Source of the DNA: an uncultured Oscillospiraceae bacterium
Lineage (GTDB): Bacteria; Bacillota; Clostridia; Oscillospirales; Oscillospiraceae
DNA: 64,000 nt
Reading direction: 5' to 3'
NCBI GenBank assembly: GCA_944387095.1
Contig: CALXDP010000006.1
Location: forward strand, 38,081 to 102,080
Part shown: positions 33,762 through 42,533 of the stretch, in pieces
How the letters are laid out: the number at the start of each line of letters is the position of its first letter
Numbering within the stretch: position 1 is the stretch's first letter
Program-made: the position numbers and the translations under genes
Notes under the pieces: generated by a model
The model's input: only the letters and a program-made list of their open reading frames with translations
Told to the model about the DNA's origin: nothing
The model's database searches: none

Positions 33762-35252
33762 ATGATTGACGAAGCCGTTTCCAAGCTGGCGGCCTATGCC
33801 CTGGCCACGGGGCTGATCCAGGAGTGCGAGTACCCCTGGGCCATCAATACCATCCTGGACGTTCTCAAGCTGGACAGCTACACCGACCCCGGCCCGGTGA
33901 AAGCGCCGGAGGCCCTGGCCCCGGTGCTGGATGAGCTGCTGGACGATGCCTGCGCCCGTGGGGCGCTGGCGGAGAACTCGGTGGTGTACCGGGACCTGTT
34001 CGACACCGAGCTCATGGGCCGGCTCACCCCCCGCCCCGCCCAGGTCATTGAGAAGTTCCAGGCCCTGTACCGGGAGAGCCCCCGGAAGGCCACCGACTGG
34101 TATTACCAGTTCAGTCAAGACACCAACTACATCCGCCGGGACCGGATCGCCAAAGATATGCAATGGAAGGCGCAGACCGAGTATGGGGAGATGGACATCA
34201 CCATCAACCTGTCCAAACCGGAGAAGGATCCCAAGGCCATTGCCGCCGCCCGGGACTTGCCCGCCTCCAACTACCCCCGCTGCCAGCTGTGCGCGGAGAA
34301 CGAGGGGTACGCCGGCCGGGTGAACCACCCCGCCCGGCAGAACCACCGCATCGTCCCCATCACCATCAACGGCTCTCCCTGGTTTTTACAGTACTCCCCC
34401 TATGTGTACTACAACGAGCACTGCATCTGCCTGAACAGCGTCCACACCCCCATGAAGATCGACCGGGCCTGCTTCGCCAAGCTGCTGGATTTTGTGCGGC
34501 AGTTTCCCCACTATTTCGTGGGCTCCAACGCCGATCTGCCCATCGTGGGCGGCTCCATCCTGGCCCACGACCACTTCCAGGGCGGACACTACACCTTCGC
34601 CATGGCCAAGGCCCCGGTGGAGACCCCCTTCGCCTTCCCCGGCTACGAGGACGTGGAGGCTGGCATCGTGAAGTGGCCCATGTCGGTGGTGCGCATCGCC
34701 TGCGCCGACCCGGACCGTCTGGTGGCCCTGGCCGACCGGATCCTGAACGCCTGGCGGGGATACACCGACGAGGCGGCAGTCATCTACGCCGAGACGGACG
34801 GAGTCCCCCACAACACCATCACCCCCATCGCCCGGATGCGGGATGGAAAGTACGAACTGGACCTGGTGCTGCGCAACAACCTGACCACCCAGGAGCATCC
34901 CCTGGGCCTGTACCACCCCCACGCCGAGCTGCACCACATCAAGAAGGAGAACATCGGCCTGATCGAGGTCATGGGCCTGGCGGTGCTCCCCGCCCGGCTG
35001 AAGGAGGAGCTGGCGGCGGTGGCCGAGGGCCTGGCCTCCGGCGCCGATCTGCGCCAGAGCGAGCTGACCGCCAAACACGCCGACTGGGCGGAGGGCTTCG
35101 CCCCTAAGTACGCCATCACAGCGGACAACGCCCTGGACATCGTCCAGAAGGAGACCGGCCTGGTATTCGCCCAGGTGCTGGAGCACGCCGGGGTGTACAA
35201 GCGGGACGAGGCGGGCCGGGCGGCCTTCCTGCGGTTTTTACACGCCGTCTGA
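33762..35252 (+). CDS. galT: Galactose-1-phosphate uridylyltransferase, Firmicutes type
   Basis: 496 residues of the long GalT class found in Firmicutes. The catalytic HxH-type motif lies in ILAHDHFQGGHYTFAM near residue 268. Cys pairs (CQLCAENEG) are near 175. It exchanges UMP between UDP-glucose and galactose-1-phosphate. The ATG at 33762 follows GAGGAGG; a much longer open frame upstream is inside galK. A terminator follows at 35273. Confidence 0.96.
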   Translation: MIDEAVSKLAAYALATGLIQECEYPWAINTILDVLKLDSYTDPGPVKAPEALAPVLDELLDDACARGALAENSVVYRDLFDTELMGRLTPRPAQVIEKFQALYRESPRKATDWYYQFSQDTNYIRRDRIAKDMQWKAQTEYGEMDITINLSKPEKDPKAIAAARDLPASNYPRCQLCAENEGYAGRVNHPARQNHRIVPITINGSPWFLQYSPYVYYNEHCICLNSVHTPMKIDRACFAKLLDFVRQFPHYFVGSNADLPIVGGSILAHDHFQGGHYTFAMAKAPVETPFAFPGYEDVEAGIVKWPMSVVRIACADPDRLVALADRILNAWRGYTDEAAVIYAETDGVPHNTITPIARMRDGKYELDLVLRNNLTTQEHPLGLYHPHAELHHIKKENIGLIEVMGLAVLPARLKEELAAVAEGLASGADLRQSELTAKHADWAEGFAPKYAITADNALDIVQKETGLVFAQVLEHAGVYKRDEAGRAAFLRFLHAV

Positions 35253-35272
35253 CACTTGCCACATGAGAAAAA

Positions 35273-35310
35273 GCGGCCGCCGGATCGAGAGATCCGGCGG
35301 CCGCCTGTTT
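35273..35310. terminator. Terminator after galT
   Basis: A perfect 14-bp stem (35273-35286, 35291-35304) with GAGA loop, A-run before it and CTGTTT after it. It separates galT from the convergent nucleotidase gene. Confidence 0.8.
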
Positions 35311-35323
35311 CCGCGTGGAAGGG

Positions 35324-37297
35324 TTACCGGCGCAACCCCCGGCGCCGGCCCCGGTAGCCCTGATAGCCGCGGGTATGGCCGCCCTTGCGGCGGGTGATCC
35401 GCCGCACCACCAGCGACACTACCAGCACCACAATCAGGATGAGCGCCAGCAGCACACCCAGGGCAATGAAGGTGAATCTGTTGGGATTCCTCAGCATCTC
35501 CACCGGGTTCCAGCTGGCATAGACCACCTTCCTGCCGTCCGGCTGGCCGTAGACCGCATCCACCTCTCCCCCCATGGCCTGGAGGTAGGAGGCGATGGCA
35601 TACCACTCCTTCACCTCGCCGCCCTCCCGGTCGTGGACGATGTAGTCCTCCAGACGGGCCATGTCGATGGGATTGCCGTTTTCGTCCCGGGCGGTGACCG
35701 AGAGCAGTCCAAAGGAGGTGTCCTCCACCGCCCCCAGCATCTGGCCGCAGTACAGCCCGGTGACCACATGGTAGAGCTGGTCATCCACGATGGCCTCGGC
35801 TGCGCCGCCGTCCCGGCGCAGGGCACTGTCTGTCACCTTGTTGAAGATCATCCGGTTGGTGTTGAAGGAGTACTCCACCCCGGAACTGAACAGCTGGGCA
35901 GCGGGCATGAGGGGGGTGACCGAGGCGTCGATCTCCAGAACAGTCTTCAGATCCGCCCCCGTCAGGTACACCGATACCAGCGGGTAGCCGGGCACCCCGT
36001 CCGCCCCGATCCCCAGGGAGGCGGCGTTGAATACGTGGGATACAGTGACCTCCCCCTGGGGCAAACTCTCCCGGATGACGCCGGAGGCGGTGATGGCCAC
36101 GTCCACCGGCTCGCCGGTGGCCTGCTCCGCCGCCCATCGGTAGGCGTCGGCAAACAGACTGCCCAGCGTGGACTCATGTTGGGTGGCGGACACCTGCTCC
36201 GCGCTGTCAAAGACATAGGGGTTGTCGGCCAGCATCTGGTCAAACCCCAGGGAGAAAGCGCTGAGGTAGCTCTCCTCCACCTCCCCCTTGGCCTGCTGAA
36301 TCCACCGGGCCAGCTCGGCGTCCTCCTCCAAGGCTCCGTCGATGGGGATCAGTTCATAGGAGGCCAGGGACACGCCGCCGCCGTCCCAGTTCAGGGTAAT
36401 CCGGCCCAGGTTCTTGCCATACTCCCCGGCGGAGACGATGTAGGTGTCCCCCACCTGAATGGGCTGGGCCAGGGTGGTGTGGGTGTGGCCGGAGATGATC
36501 AGGTCGATGCCGTCCACCCCCCGGGCCAGCTCATAGTCCTCCCCCCTGCCCTCGCCGTCGGTGCCCGAGTGGGACAGGCAGATCACCACCGGCTCCACCC
36601 CATTCTCCTCCAGGCAGGCGGCGGTGGCCTCCTCCACCACACGGCGGGCGGTGTCCTGCACGTCATGGAGCACCATGCCGGACATGGGCGCGCACGCGTC
36701 GGCGTCCACCCCCGCAATTCCAAAGACGGCGTACCATACGCCTCCCCGCTCCAGCAATACATAGTCGGCCACGCCATAGTCATCAAAGGCGTCCCACACC
36801 GCCTGGGCGTCCTGGTCATAGCCCTCCTCCCCCTCCTCCGGGGGCAGGTAATTGGCCTCCACAATGGCGGGCAGGGGGTCGCCGCTGGCCAGGGCGGCCT
36901 GGAGCATGTCTGCCAGCCCGGCGGCCCGGTAGTCGTACTCGTGATTGCCAAAGGTGGTCACATCATAGCCCATGGCCCCCATCACCCGCAGCTCCAGGGC
37001 GGAGGTGGAATAGGCCGTCTGGAAGAGGCTTCCCATGGAGAAGTCCCCCCCGTCCAGCAGCAGCGCGTCGGGATGGGCCCGCCTCTGTTCGTCGATCACG
37101 GTTTTCAGGCGGGCATAGCCGCCGTACTCCACCCCTTTCTCATCGGCGGCGGGCAGCAAGTGGGAGTGTAAATCGTGGGTGAACAGGATGGTGACCTGCT
37201 CCTGGGCCGACCCGGCAGCCAGGGCGGGCAGCGCCGCTCCGGCCGTCATCAAAAGGGCGGCCAGCAGCAGCGCAGACAAACGGCGGCAAAGATTCAT
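35324..37297 (-). CDS. 5'-nucleotidase / UDP-sugar hydrolase family, membrane-anchored
   Basis: 657 residues. A signal peptide (residues 1-27) leads into a calcineurin-like metal domain: HDLHSHL, GDFSMGS, GNHEYDY, LSHSGTDGEG and GHTHT are all present. The second half is the 5'-nucleotidase C-terminal domain. One C-terminal membrane helix (FIALGVLLALILIVVLVVSLVV) is followed by a very basic Gly/Arg tail inside. The enzyme dephosphorylates nucleotides at the cell surface. The ATG at 37297 follows AAGGAGAG. Confidence 0.93.
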   Translation of the reverse strand: MNLCRRLSALLLAALLMTAGAALPALAAGSAQEQVTILFTHDLHSHLLPAADEKGVEYGGYARLKTVIDEQRRAHPDALLLDGGDFSMGSLFQTAYSTSALELRVMGAMGYDVTTFGNHEYDYRAAGLADMLQAALASGDPLPAIVEANYLPPEEGEEGYDQDAQAVWDAFDDYGVADYVLLERGGVWYAVFGIAGVDADACAPMSGMVLHDVQDTARRVVEEATAACLEENGVEPVVICLSHSGTDGEGRGEDYELARGVDGIDLIISGHTHTTLAQPIQVGDTYIVSAGEYGKNLGRITLNWDGGGVSLASYELIPIDGALEEDAELARWIQQAKGEVEESYLSAFSLGFDQMLADNPYVFDSAEQVSATQHESTLGSLFADAYRWAAEQATGEPVDVAITASGVIRESLPQGEVTVSHVFNAASLGIGADGVPGYPLVSVYLTGADLKTVLEIDASVTPLMPAAQLFSSGVEYSFNTNRMIFNKVTDSALRRDGGAAEAIVDDQLYHVVTGLYCGQMLGAVEDTSFGLLSVTARDENGNPIDMARLEDYIVHDREGGEVKEWYAIASYLQAMGGEVDAVYGQPDGRKVVYASWNPVEMLRNPNRFTFIALGVLLALILIVVLVVSLVVRRITRRKGGHTRGYQGYRGRRRGLRR

Positions 37298-37401
37298 CAG
37301 GCTCTCTCCTTCTTCATCCATATGGTTCTCCTGCCGCTATTTTGACATAAAAAAGCGAAAATGGCAAGGGGCGCGCCTCCCCTTCTTTTCTCAAAACAAC
37401 C

Positions 37402-37430
37402 TGGACATTCCCGGCCATTTTTAGTATGAT
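37402..37430 (+). promoter_or_regulatory. Promoter of the sigma-54 activator gene
   Basis: TGGACA, 17 bases, TATGAT, a housekeeping-type promoter, about 50 bases before the ATG. Confidence 0.65.
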
Positions 37431-37481
37431 TTATAAGAAGAGGAAGTTCAGATTTTTCCGCCGGATGTGAGGAGGTTGTCC

Positions 37482-39011
37482 ATGAGCAAGAGCAGCGATT
37501 TGTCCGCCCTTCGGGAGGCCTTTGCCACTTTTCTGTCCCACGAGGGCGCGCCCTGCCAGGAGGCGGATCGCTTGGTTCAGCTGCTCTCCCCTTATTGTGT
37601 GGACCGGCTGGACTTCCGGGAGGTGTGCGAGAACCTCTATGACGCGGTACACATCGCCGACGGCGAGGGGCGCATCCTCTTTGTCAATGACGCCTATACC
37701 CGCACCACCGGCATCCGCGCTGAGGAGCTTCTGGGCCGCAGGGTGGCGGACATCGAGGCCGAGGGCACTTATTACAAAGGATCTGTCACAGCGGAAGTCA
37801 TTCGGCGGCGGGCCCGGGTGGACTCGGTGGCAACCATTCTCAGGCTCAACAAAGAGGTCCTGGTCACCGGCATCCCGGTGCTGGATGAGGCGGGCAACGT
37901 CAAGCTGGTGGTCACCAATACCCGGGACTTCCCAGAGCTGAAAAAACTGGAGCGCCAACTGCTGGCCCTGATGGAGGAGAGCAAGAAAGCCAATGAGGAG
38001 CTGACCTACCTGCGCTCCCAGCAGGCCGGCAACAAGCAGCTTCTGTACCGCAGCGCCGCCATGGGCGCTGTGATGAGTACCATCGCCAGCATTTCCCGCA
38101 CCGACGTCACCGTGCTGATCACCGGGGAATCCGGCACCGGTAAGGAGCTGGTGGCCAGCGAGATCTACCAGAGCAGCAACCGCAGCGGGAAACCTTTCAT
38201 CAAGGTCAACTGTGCCGCCATTCCCGCGGAGCTTCTGGAATCCGAGCTGTTCGGCTATGAGGACGGCGCCTTCACCGGGGCCCGAAAAAACGGCAAGCCC
38301 GGCCTGTTTGAGCTGGCCAATACCGGCACCATCTTGCTGGACGAGATCGGAGACCTCTCCCTTCCCCTCCAGGCCAAGCTGCTGCGGGTGCTGCAGCAAA
38401 AGGAGTTCATGCGCATCGGCGGAACTACCCCAGTGCAGCTGGACATCCGCATCCTGGCCTCCACCAACAAGGACCTGCGGGAAGAGGTGCGTCAGGGCCG
38501 CTTCCGCAAGGACCTCTACTACCGCCTCAATGTAGTACCCGTTGCGCTCAAGCCCCTGCGGGATCGGCGGGAGGACATCCCCGTCCTGGTGGAGCATTTT
38601 TTCCAGATTTTCAACAAGAAGCACGGCAAGGAGGTCTCCCTCACCCCCGGCGGGATGGACCTGATGCTGGATTACAGCTGGCCCGGCAACATCCGGGAGA
38701 TGGAAAACCTCATTGAGCGTATGGTGGTCACTTGCTCCAACGGGAGCATCAACCGCGGGCAGGTATTCTCCGCCCTGGATCTGGGCAAGGCCGCCCTCTC
38801 CCCTCCCAGCCAGAGTGGGTCCGGCCTGAAGCAGCGGGTGGCCGCCTATGAGCGGGAGATCATCCTCCAGGCCCTGGAACGGAAAGGCTCCATCCGCAAG
38901 GCCGCCGAGGCCCTGGGCATCGACCACTCCACCCTGGTGAAGAAGTGCAAACGCTATGCCCTGGATATAAACCCTCCGGGTGGTTCTATTCTTCACCAGC
39001 CCGGTGAATAA
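37482..39011 (+). CDS. Sigma-54-dependent activator with PAS domain
   Basis: 509 residues. A short N-part is followed by a PAS domain (residues about 60-160, [22 protein letters not shown]), a coiled linker ([19 protein letters not shown]), and an AAA+ core with Walker A GESGTGKE near 215, the sigma-54 contact loop GAFTGA near 262 and [11 protein letters not shown]. The end is a Fis-type helix-turn-helix ([22 protein letters not shown]). It should sense a ligand through PAS and open sigma-54 promoters; one lies 235 bases downstream. The ATG at 37482 follows GAGGAGG. Its stop codon lies inside a palindrome that may be its own binding site. Confidence 0.95.
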   Translation: MSKSSDLSALREAFATFLSHEGAPCQEADRLVQLLSPYCVDRLDFREVCENLYDAVHIADGEGRILFVNDAYTRTTGIRAEELLGRRVADIEAEGTYYKGSVTAEVIRRRARVDSVATILRLNKEVLVTGIPVLDEAGNVKLVVTNTRDFPELKKLERQLLALMEESKKANEELTYLRSQQAGNKQLLYRSAAMGAVMSTIASISRTDVTVLITGESGTGKELVASEIYQSSNRSGKPFIKVNCAAIPAELLESELFGYEDGAFTGARKNGKPGLFELANTGTILLDEIGDLSLPLQAKLLRVLQQKEFMRIGGTTPVQLDIRILASTNKDLREEVRQGRFRKDLYYRLNVVPVALKPLRDRREDIPVLVEHFFQIFNKKHGKEVSLTPGGMDLMLDYSWPGNIREMENLIERMVVTCSNGSINRGQVFSALDLGKAALSPPSQSGSGLKQRVAAYEREIILQALERKGSIRKAAEALGIDHSTLVKKCKRYALDINPPGGSILHQPGE

Positions 39012-39019
39012 ATTCACCA
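39004..39019. promoter_or_regulatory. Upstream activator site 1 (GGTGAA-N4-TTCACC)
   Basis: A 16-bp palindrome across the stop codon of the activator gene. An identical half-site arrangement recurs at 39130-39145, centre-to-centre 126 bases away, which is 12 helical turns. Confidence 0.7.
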
Positions 39020-39115
39020 CCCGTCACTTTTGTATTTGTCTCCCATTTTTCTCTTTTCATTTTTGTATATATCCCACAATTATTTCTGTGAAGGAAAGGT
39101 TCTTCCCGGGTTTTC

Positions 39116-39159
39116 AGAGGCCCCCATCCGGTGAAAATTTTCACCGGATGGGGGCCTCT
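39116..39159. promoter_or_regulatory. 44-bp perfect palindrome with activator site 2 at its core
   Basis: Every base pairs symmetrically around 39137/39138. The core 39130-39145 is GGTGAA-AATT-TTCACC, matching site 1. It lies 110 bases before the -24 element, a normal distance for an enhancer of a sigma-54 promoter. As a hairpin it could also end transcription from the activator gene, and both may be true. Confidence 0.75.
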
Positions 39160-39245
39160 TTCCTGCTCGCCGGACTTGAGCAAGGGAAAATTTTTTCCTG
39201 TGTTTTCAGGCGGCCTCAGGCGCTTTTCCCCCGTCCGTCTCTTTT

Positions 39246-39263
39246 TTGGCATGGAACTTGCTT
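39246..39263 (+). promoter_or_regulatory. Sigma-54 (-24/-12) promoter
   Basis: TTGGCATGGAACTTGCTT, with GG at 39248 and GC at 39260, exactly 12 bases apart. It matches the consensus TTGGCAC-N5-TTGC at all but one key base. It lies about 60 bases before the cleavage-enzyme start. Confidence 0.88.
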
Positions 39264-39321
39264 TATCAGTGTACAGCAGAAGGCGTCTGCCCAAATCAAC
39301 GCAAAGACGAGGTGCATCACA

Positions 39322-40161
39322 TTGAAGAAGACCATCATTACCGTGGCCACCACCGGCGCGTGGCCCAAAAAGGAGAACAATCCCAATGTGCCCATGACCC
39401 CCGGGGAGATCGCGGAGGATGTGTACGACTGTTGGCAGGCCGGGGCCGCCATCGCCCACCTGCACATGCGGGATGAGGACGGCAACGGCACTATGGATGT
39501 GAACAAGTTCCGCCAGACGGTGGAGCTGCTTCGGAAGAACCATCCAGACTGTGACATCGTGCTGAACATGACCACCTCCGGCGACCTGAACGCCACGGAC
39601 GAAACCCGTCAGATCCACCTGAAGGAGCTGCGCCCCGAGATGGGCTCCTATGACTGCGGCTCCATGAACTGGCTGCACTCCAGCCTGTTCCTCAACCCCC
39701 CCAAGTTCCTGGAGGAGTTGGGGGCCAACATGCAGGCATGGGGCGTCAAGCCGGAGATCGAGGCCTTTGACCCGGGCATGATCGCCAATGCCGCCTACTA
39801 CCTCAAGAAAGGCGTGCTGAAGGCCCCCCTCCACTTCCAGTTCTGCATGGGCTGCGCCAACGGCATCCCCGGCAGCCTGAAGAACCTGCTGTTCATGAAG
39901 GAGACCATGGACTCCCTGTGCCCCGGCTCCACCTGGAGCTGCTTTGGCGTGGGCCACTCCGCCCTGGAAATCCTCTACGGCGCCGTCGCCCTAGGCGGCC
40001 ACATCCGCGTGGGCATGGAGGACAACGTGATGTATGCCAAGGGACAGCTGGCCGACAGCAACCGGCAGTTTGTAGAGCGGGCCGCCCGGGTCATCCGGGA
40101 GTATGGCAACGAGGTGGCCACCCCCGCTGAGGCCCGGGAGATTCTGGGGTTGAGGAAATGA
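39322..40161 (+). CDS. Beta-keto acid cleavage enzyme (BKACE, DUF849 family)
   Basis: 279 residues. Family marks: ITVATTGAWPKKENNPNVPMTP at the start, the zinc-binding HLHMRD near residue 47, and ENMTTSG-like LNMTTSGD and FGVGHSALE further on. BKACE enzymes take a beta-keto acid and acetyl-CoA and give acetoacetate plus a new CoA ester; the lysine-pathway Kce is one member and others use dehydrocarnitine. The TTG at 39322 has GAGGTG in front; the open frame to 38980 covers the promoter and is rejected. The zinc-ribbon gene overlaps its stop. Confidence 0.9.
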   Translation: MKKTIITVATTGAWPKKENNPNVPMTPGEIAEDVYDCWQAGAAIAHLHMRDEDGNGTMDVNKFRQTVELLRKNHPDCDIVLNMTTSGDLNATDETRQIHLKELRPEMGSYDCGSMNWLHSSLFLNPPKFLEELGANMQAWGVKPEIEAFDPGMIANAAYYLKKGVLKAPLHFQFCMGCANGIPGSLKNLLFMKETMDSLCPGSTWSCFGVGHSALEILYGAVALGGHIRVGMEDNVMYAKGQLADSNRQFVERAARVIREYGNEVATPAEAREILGLRK

Positions 40162-40349
40162 GCTGGGGCGTCTATTGGATGTTTTACCGCTGTCCCAACT
40201 GCGATAAGAAGTTCAAGTCCGGCGCGGACACCATCACTGAGCCCACATTTGGAAGATGCCCCACCTGCGGCGCGGAAGGCGTCCTGGTGGGGGAAAGCGG
40301 CAAATTCAATCCGCCGGACGCAAACGATTACGAGGATACCGCTGATTAA
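40158..40349 (+). CDS. Small zinc-ribbon protein
   Basis: 63 residues with two Cys pairs (YRCPNCDKKF and GRCPTCGAE), a rubredoxin-like zinc knuckle, and an acidic tail. Its ATG overlaps the stop of the cleavage-enzyme gene, so it is translationally coupled. Role unknown; it may help metal loading or assembly of the zinc enzyme before it, which is inference. Confidence 0.8.
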   Translation: MSWGVYWMFYRCPNCDKKFKSGADTITEPTFGRCPTCGAEGVLVGESGKFNPPDANDYEDTAD

Positions 40350-40370
40350 ACCTGAGGGGGGTCATTCGCA

Positions 40371-41300
40371 ATGAAACACATCAAGTATATCCTGATCTGC
40401 GGCGCCGGGCTGATGGGCAAGAACATCGCTTACGTCATGGCGTCCAACCCGGAGTTCGAGGTGGGCGTCTACGACCTGTACGACACCGACGTACACGCCG
40501 GCATCCGCGCCAACACCAAGCAGCTGCTGGACAAGGGCGTGATCACCCGGGAGGAGCTGGAGGGCCGCCTGTCCCGCATCTCCTTCACCACCGACATGGA
40601 CAGCGAGCTGGTGTCCCGGGCCGACCTGGTCATCGAGGCCGTGTTTGAGGACATGAAGGTCAAGCGAGAGACCTTCGCCAGGCTGGAGGAGCGCTGCCGT
40701 CCCGACACCATTTTCTGCACCAACTCCTCCGTCATGAGCCCCAGCGAGATCTCCGCCGAGCTCAAACATCGGGAGCGTTTCGTGGGCACCCACTTTTGGA
40801 ACCCCGGCCACCTGATTCCCCTGGTGGAGGTGGTCAAGTCCGACGCCTCCTCCGACGAGACGGCCCAGACCGTCATGGAGGTGCTGGCCGCCGCCGGCAA
40901 AGAGCCGGTGCTGTGCAAAAAAGACGTACCCGGCTTCATCGCCAACCGGATGCAGCACGCGCTGTGGCGGGAGGCCATCTCCATTGTGGAGCGGGGCATC
41001 GCCGATGCGGCCACGGTGGATAAGGCTGTGCGCTACTCCTTCGGCCTGCGCCTGCCCCAGCTAGCGCCCATGGAAAACGCCGACATGGTGGGCACCGACC
41101 TGACGTACAACATCCATGAGTATATTCTCAAAGATCTGGAGGACTCCCACGAACCCTCCCCCCTGCTCAAGAAGCTGCGGGACGAGGGCAAGCTGGGCTT
41201 CAAGACCGGCGAGGGCTTCCAGAAGTGGACGCCTGGGCAGATCAAGGCCTCCAACGAAGGGCTCAACGAGTATCTGGTCAAGATGCTCTACGGAAAATAA
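40371..41300 (+). CDS. 3-hydroxyacyl-CoA dehydrogenase-like enzyme
   Basis: 309 residues. A Rossmann NAD site (ILICGAGLMGKNIAYVMA) at the start is followed by the family stretch CTNSSVMSPSEISAEL and HFWNPGHLIPLVEVV near residue 140, with DVPGFIANRMQHALWREA at the domain border and a helical C-domain. It oxidises or reduces a beta-hydroxy acid or its CoA ester. The HFWNP motif differs from the HFFNP of butyrate-pathway Hbd, so the substrate may be a free acid such as carnitine. It follows the zinc-ribbon gene by 21 bases in the sigma-54 operon. Confidence 0.9.
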   Translation: MKHIKYILICGAGLMGKNIAYVMASNPEFEVGVYDLYDTDVHAGIRANTKQLLDKGVITREELEGRLSRISFTTDMDSELVSRADLVIEAVFEDMKVKRETFARLEERCRPDTIFCTNSSVMSPSEISAELKHRERFVGTHFWNPGHLIPLVEVVKSDASSDETAQTVMEVLAAAGKEPVLCKKDVPGFIANRMQHALWREAISIVERGIADAATVDKAVRYSFGLRLPQLAPMENADMVGTDLTYNIHEYILKDLEDSHEPSPLLKKLRDEGKLGFKTGEGFQKWTPGQIKASNEGLNEYLVKMLYGK

Positions 41301-41443
41301 GCCTCCCGTTCTTTCTGGTTGCATGCAAAAGCGAGATCTGTGAGTTCTGGCGCATCGCAACTGTGCTGGGATTGTATTTCATCCCCCTGCTGTTCTAACC
41401 CAGTCCAAGTCAAACTTGCCATCCTCTCTCTTCTTGCTTTGGA

Positions 41444-41482
41444 GTGGGACTCCGGGGCTTATGTCCCGGAGTCCCACTTCCT
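41444..41482 (+). terminator. Terminator of the sigma-54 operon
   Basis: A 13-bp stem (41444-41456, 41465-41477) with an 8-base loop, followed by TTCCTTTT. Confidence 0.75.
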
Positions 41483-41512
41483 TTTCCCCATGCCTTCTTT
41501 CTGGCGTCAGAA

Positions 41513-41543
41513 CAGCCCCGCCGGGAGACATCCGGCGGGGCTG
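41513..41543 (-). terminator. Terminator of the rhomboid-like gene
   Basis: A perfect 12-bp GC stem (41513-41524, 41532-41543) 14 bases beyond the end of the minus-strand gene. The T-run is short. Confidence 0.6.
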
Positions 41544-41556
41544 TCGGAGGCTATTC

Positions 41557-42450
41557 TCAGTCCTGGTGAATATGGACGTGGTTGTTGATGTGGTCGGCGC
41601 AGTAGCAGTAATAACCATCGCACTTGGAGCAGTACCGGAACTCCATATCCGGGTTGTCCAGGTCGGTGATGCCGCACACAGCACACTTGTGCCGGTATCC
41701 TGGGTTGGCCTTGGCCTGCTGCTTCTGGGCCTTCTTAAAGTTGACCACCTTGGGGTTGTGGCGGCTGCGGGCCAGCCCCAGTTTTGTAGACCAGAAGGAC
41801 CAGGTAAAGATGAAATAGTTGAGAAAGCTGGCCAGGGGAACCAGGGCCAGCAGCCACAGCCCCTGCTGGGCGTACTGCACCACTCTGACCAGTACCAGCA
41901 CCACGTCAATCAGTGCCATCCACTTCATCTTCACGGGAATGATGAAAAACAGCAGCACCTGCATCTCGCCGTACAGGGTAGCCAGCACCAGGAAGATGGA
42001 CAGGTTCAGGTAGTAGGCCAGGTCGCTCACAGGAATGATAAAAACCGAGTAGGTGCCCTGGAAGTAACCCAGCACCAGGCCGAATACCACCGAGAGCACG
42101 GCGCCGGACAGATAGAACAGGTTAAACTTCGCCGTGCCCCACTCCCGCTCCAGCATGGAGGCGATCCAGTAGTAGAAGTAGCACCCCAGCAGCAGATAGA
42201 ACGGATTGGTGGAGTTGGGGATAAAAATCCACGTCACCAGCCGCCAGACCTCCCCCTGGAAGATCAGCGTGGGTACAAACAGCAGATAGTTCATCCAGAC
42301 GCTGCGGAACAGCATCTCTCCAATCAGATTGAGTACAAAAACCGCGATCTGCCCAAAGACGATGACCTTCATCAGATTTGGAATGCCAAACCTGGGGTGC
42401 TTGGCGCAGAACCGGTCGATGGGACCATAGCGATTGTTTCGGTAGATCAC
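41557..42450 (-). CDS. Rhomboid-like membrane protein with C-terminal zinc finger
   Basis: 297 residues from a GTG behind AAGGAGGAAGG. About six membrane helices occupy residues 25-220. The rhomboid fold is suggested by EVWRLVTWIFIP in the first loop and helix 2, but no GxSG serine motif or paired His is visible, so it is likely a non-peptidase relative. The C-terminal 45 residues hold two Cys/His knuckles (CAVCGITD, CSKCDGYYCYCADH), a small zinc finger in the cytosol. Function unknown. Confidence 0.8.
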   Translation of the reverse strand: MIYRNNRYGPIDRFCAKHPRFGIPNLMKVIVFGQIAVFVLNLIGEMLFRSVWMNYLLFVPTLIFQGEVWRLVTWIFIPNSTNPFYLLLGCYFYYWIASMLEREWGTAKFNLFYLSGAVLSVVFGLVLGYFQGTYSVFIIPVSDLAYYLNLSIFLVLATLYGEMQVLLFFIIPVKMKWMALIDVVLVLVRVVQYAQQGLWLLALVPLASFLNYFIFTWSFWSTKLGLARSRHNPKVVNFKKAQKQQAKANPGYRHKCAVCGITDLDNPDMEFRYCSKCDGYYCYCADHINNHVHIHQD

Positions 42451-42533
42451 CGGAACCTTCCTCCTTGCCGCATGGCGATCAGTCTTCCGTATTTTACCTC
42501 ATACACAGGCCTAAATTATCAACAAACTGTAAA

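Noticed and set aside
35315-37171. A 618-codon plus-strand frame over the nucleotidase gene
   Set aside because: Antisense shadow; the minus strand has all catalytic motifs of the nucleotidase.
38980-39321. N-terminal extension of the beta-keto acid cleavage enzyme
   Set aside because: It covers the enhancer palindromes and the sigma-54 promoter, and family homology begins only at 39322.
39322-41300. Calling the operon lysine fermentation (kce-kdd type)
   Set aside because: Only two enzymes are present, none of the aminomutase or other pathway genes is nearby, and the dehydrogenase is of another class.
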